A stretch of 7,221 bases of DNA from contig JABDQX010000090.1 in NCBI GenBank assembly GCA_013042035.1, forward strand, positions 1-7,221, in the 5' to 3' direction. Numbering within the stretch: the first letter of the stretch is position 1; each line of letters starts with the position of its first letter. Under the pieces are notes generated by a model, which was not told the DNA's origin, made no database searches, and worked only from the letters and a program-made list of their open reading frames with translations. The position numbers were made by a program, and so were the translations under genes. The stretch comes from Gammaproteobacteria bacterium (GTDB taxonomy: Bacteria; Pseudomonadota; Gammaproteobacteria; HK1). This document shows positions 6,906-7,221 of the stretch, one piece after another.

Positions 6906-6939
6906 ATGATGTTGCTAAATTCTTTTGGATTGATTGATC

Positions 6940-6946
6940 AAGGAGG
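6940..6946 (+). promoter_or_regulatory. Orphan strong Shine-Dalgarno-like sequence
   Basis: AAGGAGG is a perfect anti-SD match, but no ATG, GTG or TTG lies 5-12 bases downstream. The nearest TTG (6965) opens only a ten-codon frame. It may be a remnant of a lost gene or chance. Confidence 0.25.
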
Positions 6947-7221
6947 AAAGAAACAGTCATCCGTTTGTTTGGAGGTTTATCCGGTTTGACTTATTGATTT
7001 TCAGGAGAGTGTCAAAGACTTCTATAAATCAGTTGGTTGAATATCGTTTGATAAGCTTCGTGTGTGGTTTTTCATCTAGGCATTTTGGGTAGTGCACGGA
7101 TGGTTTCGTTCATCACTCTCTCTCCCTTGATACTTAGGTGGATTGATACGACCAGATGTTATCTAAATATATACCTTGAGTGGACTGCTTTTTTGGTTTT
7201 GAAAGTAGTTGATGCGCTCAG

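Larger units (their letters stand above)
6771..7221. other. Non-coding region downstream of the PFOR gene
   Basis: This is 451 bases with no open frame of useful length on either strand and visibly more AT-rich than the genes. It holds a long purine/pyrimidine inverted repeat (6774-6853), a compact hairpin (6879-6905) and Shine-Dalgarno-like sequences without usable starts. A TATAAA at 7023-7028 lacks a good -35. I see no tRNA, insertion-sequence ends or tandem repeats. It may be the leader of a gene beyond the window. Confidence 0.6.

Overview
The window holds a compact redox locus on the + strand. It contains the 3' end of a PfkB-family sugar/nucleoside kinase (1-309), a 441-base non-coding gap, a complete RnfB-like membrane-anchored polyferredoxin (751-1623), a 191-base gap, and a very large single-chain pyruvate:ferredoxin (flavodoxin) oxidoreductase (1815-6770). 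The last 451 bases have no convincing gene but contain two inverted repeats and orphan ribosome-binding-like sequences. Almost every other open frame is an antisense or out-of-frame shadow of the two redox genes.

The organism is a bacterium with roughly balanced base composition by eye. RnfB with the usual N-terminal anchor plus a PFOR points to anaerobic, microaerobic, diazotrophic or autotrophic metabolism. A proteobacterium, perhaps gammaproteobacterial, is my best guess, but it rests on general impression and not on a marker gene.

The central object is the 1651-residue PFOR. It keeps the domain order of single-chain NifJ/PFOR enzymes: pyruvate/TPP alpha domain, gamma domain, two-cluster ferredoxin domain, then the TPP beta domain with a proximal cluster. 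All four active-site residues known from the Desulfovibrio africanus enzyme can be placed (T40, E73, R123, N1260). It is about 420 residues longer than that enzyme (1232 residues, recalled). Much of the excess is a coiled-coil insertion between the two ferredoxin motifs, a helical insertion inside the proximal-cluster motif, and a C-terminal tail made of an Ala/Pro/Gly linker and a complete single-cluster [4Fe-4S] ferredoxin. The enzyme therefore appears to carry its own electron acceptor and four Fe-S clusters instead of three.

The RnfB-like protein next door ends in a ferredoxin module of the same type as the PFOR tail (C-x2-C-x2-C, no fourth cysteine, then a distant Cys-Pro). No other rnf gene lies in the window. 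The working model is a dedicated pair: pyruvate oxidation (or reductive pyruvate synthesis) by the PFOR, with low-potential electrons passing through its tethered ferredoxin to a membrane-anchored polyferredoxin. The pairing is inferred from adjacency and cofactor content and is not shown directly.
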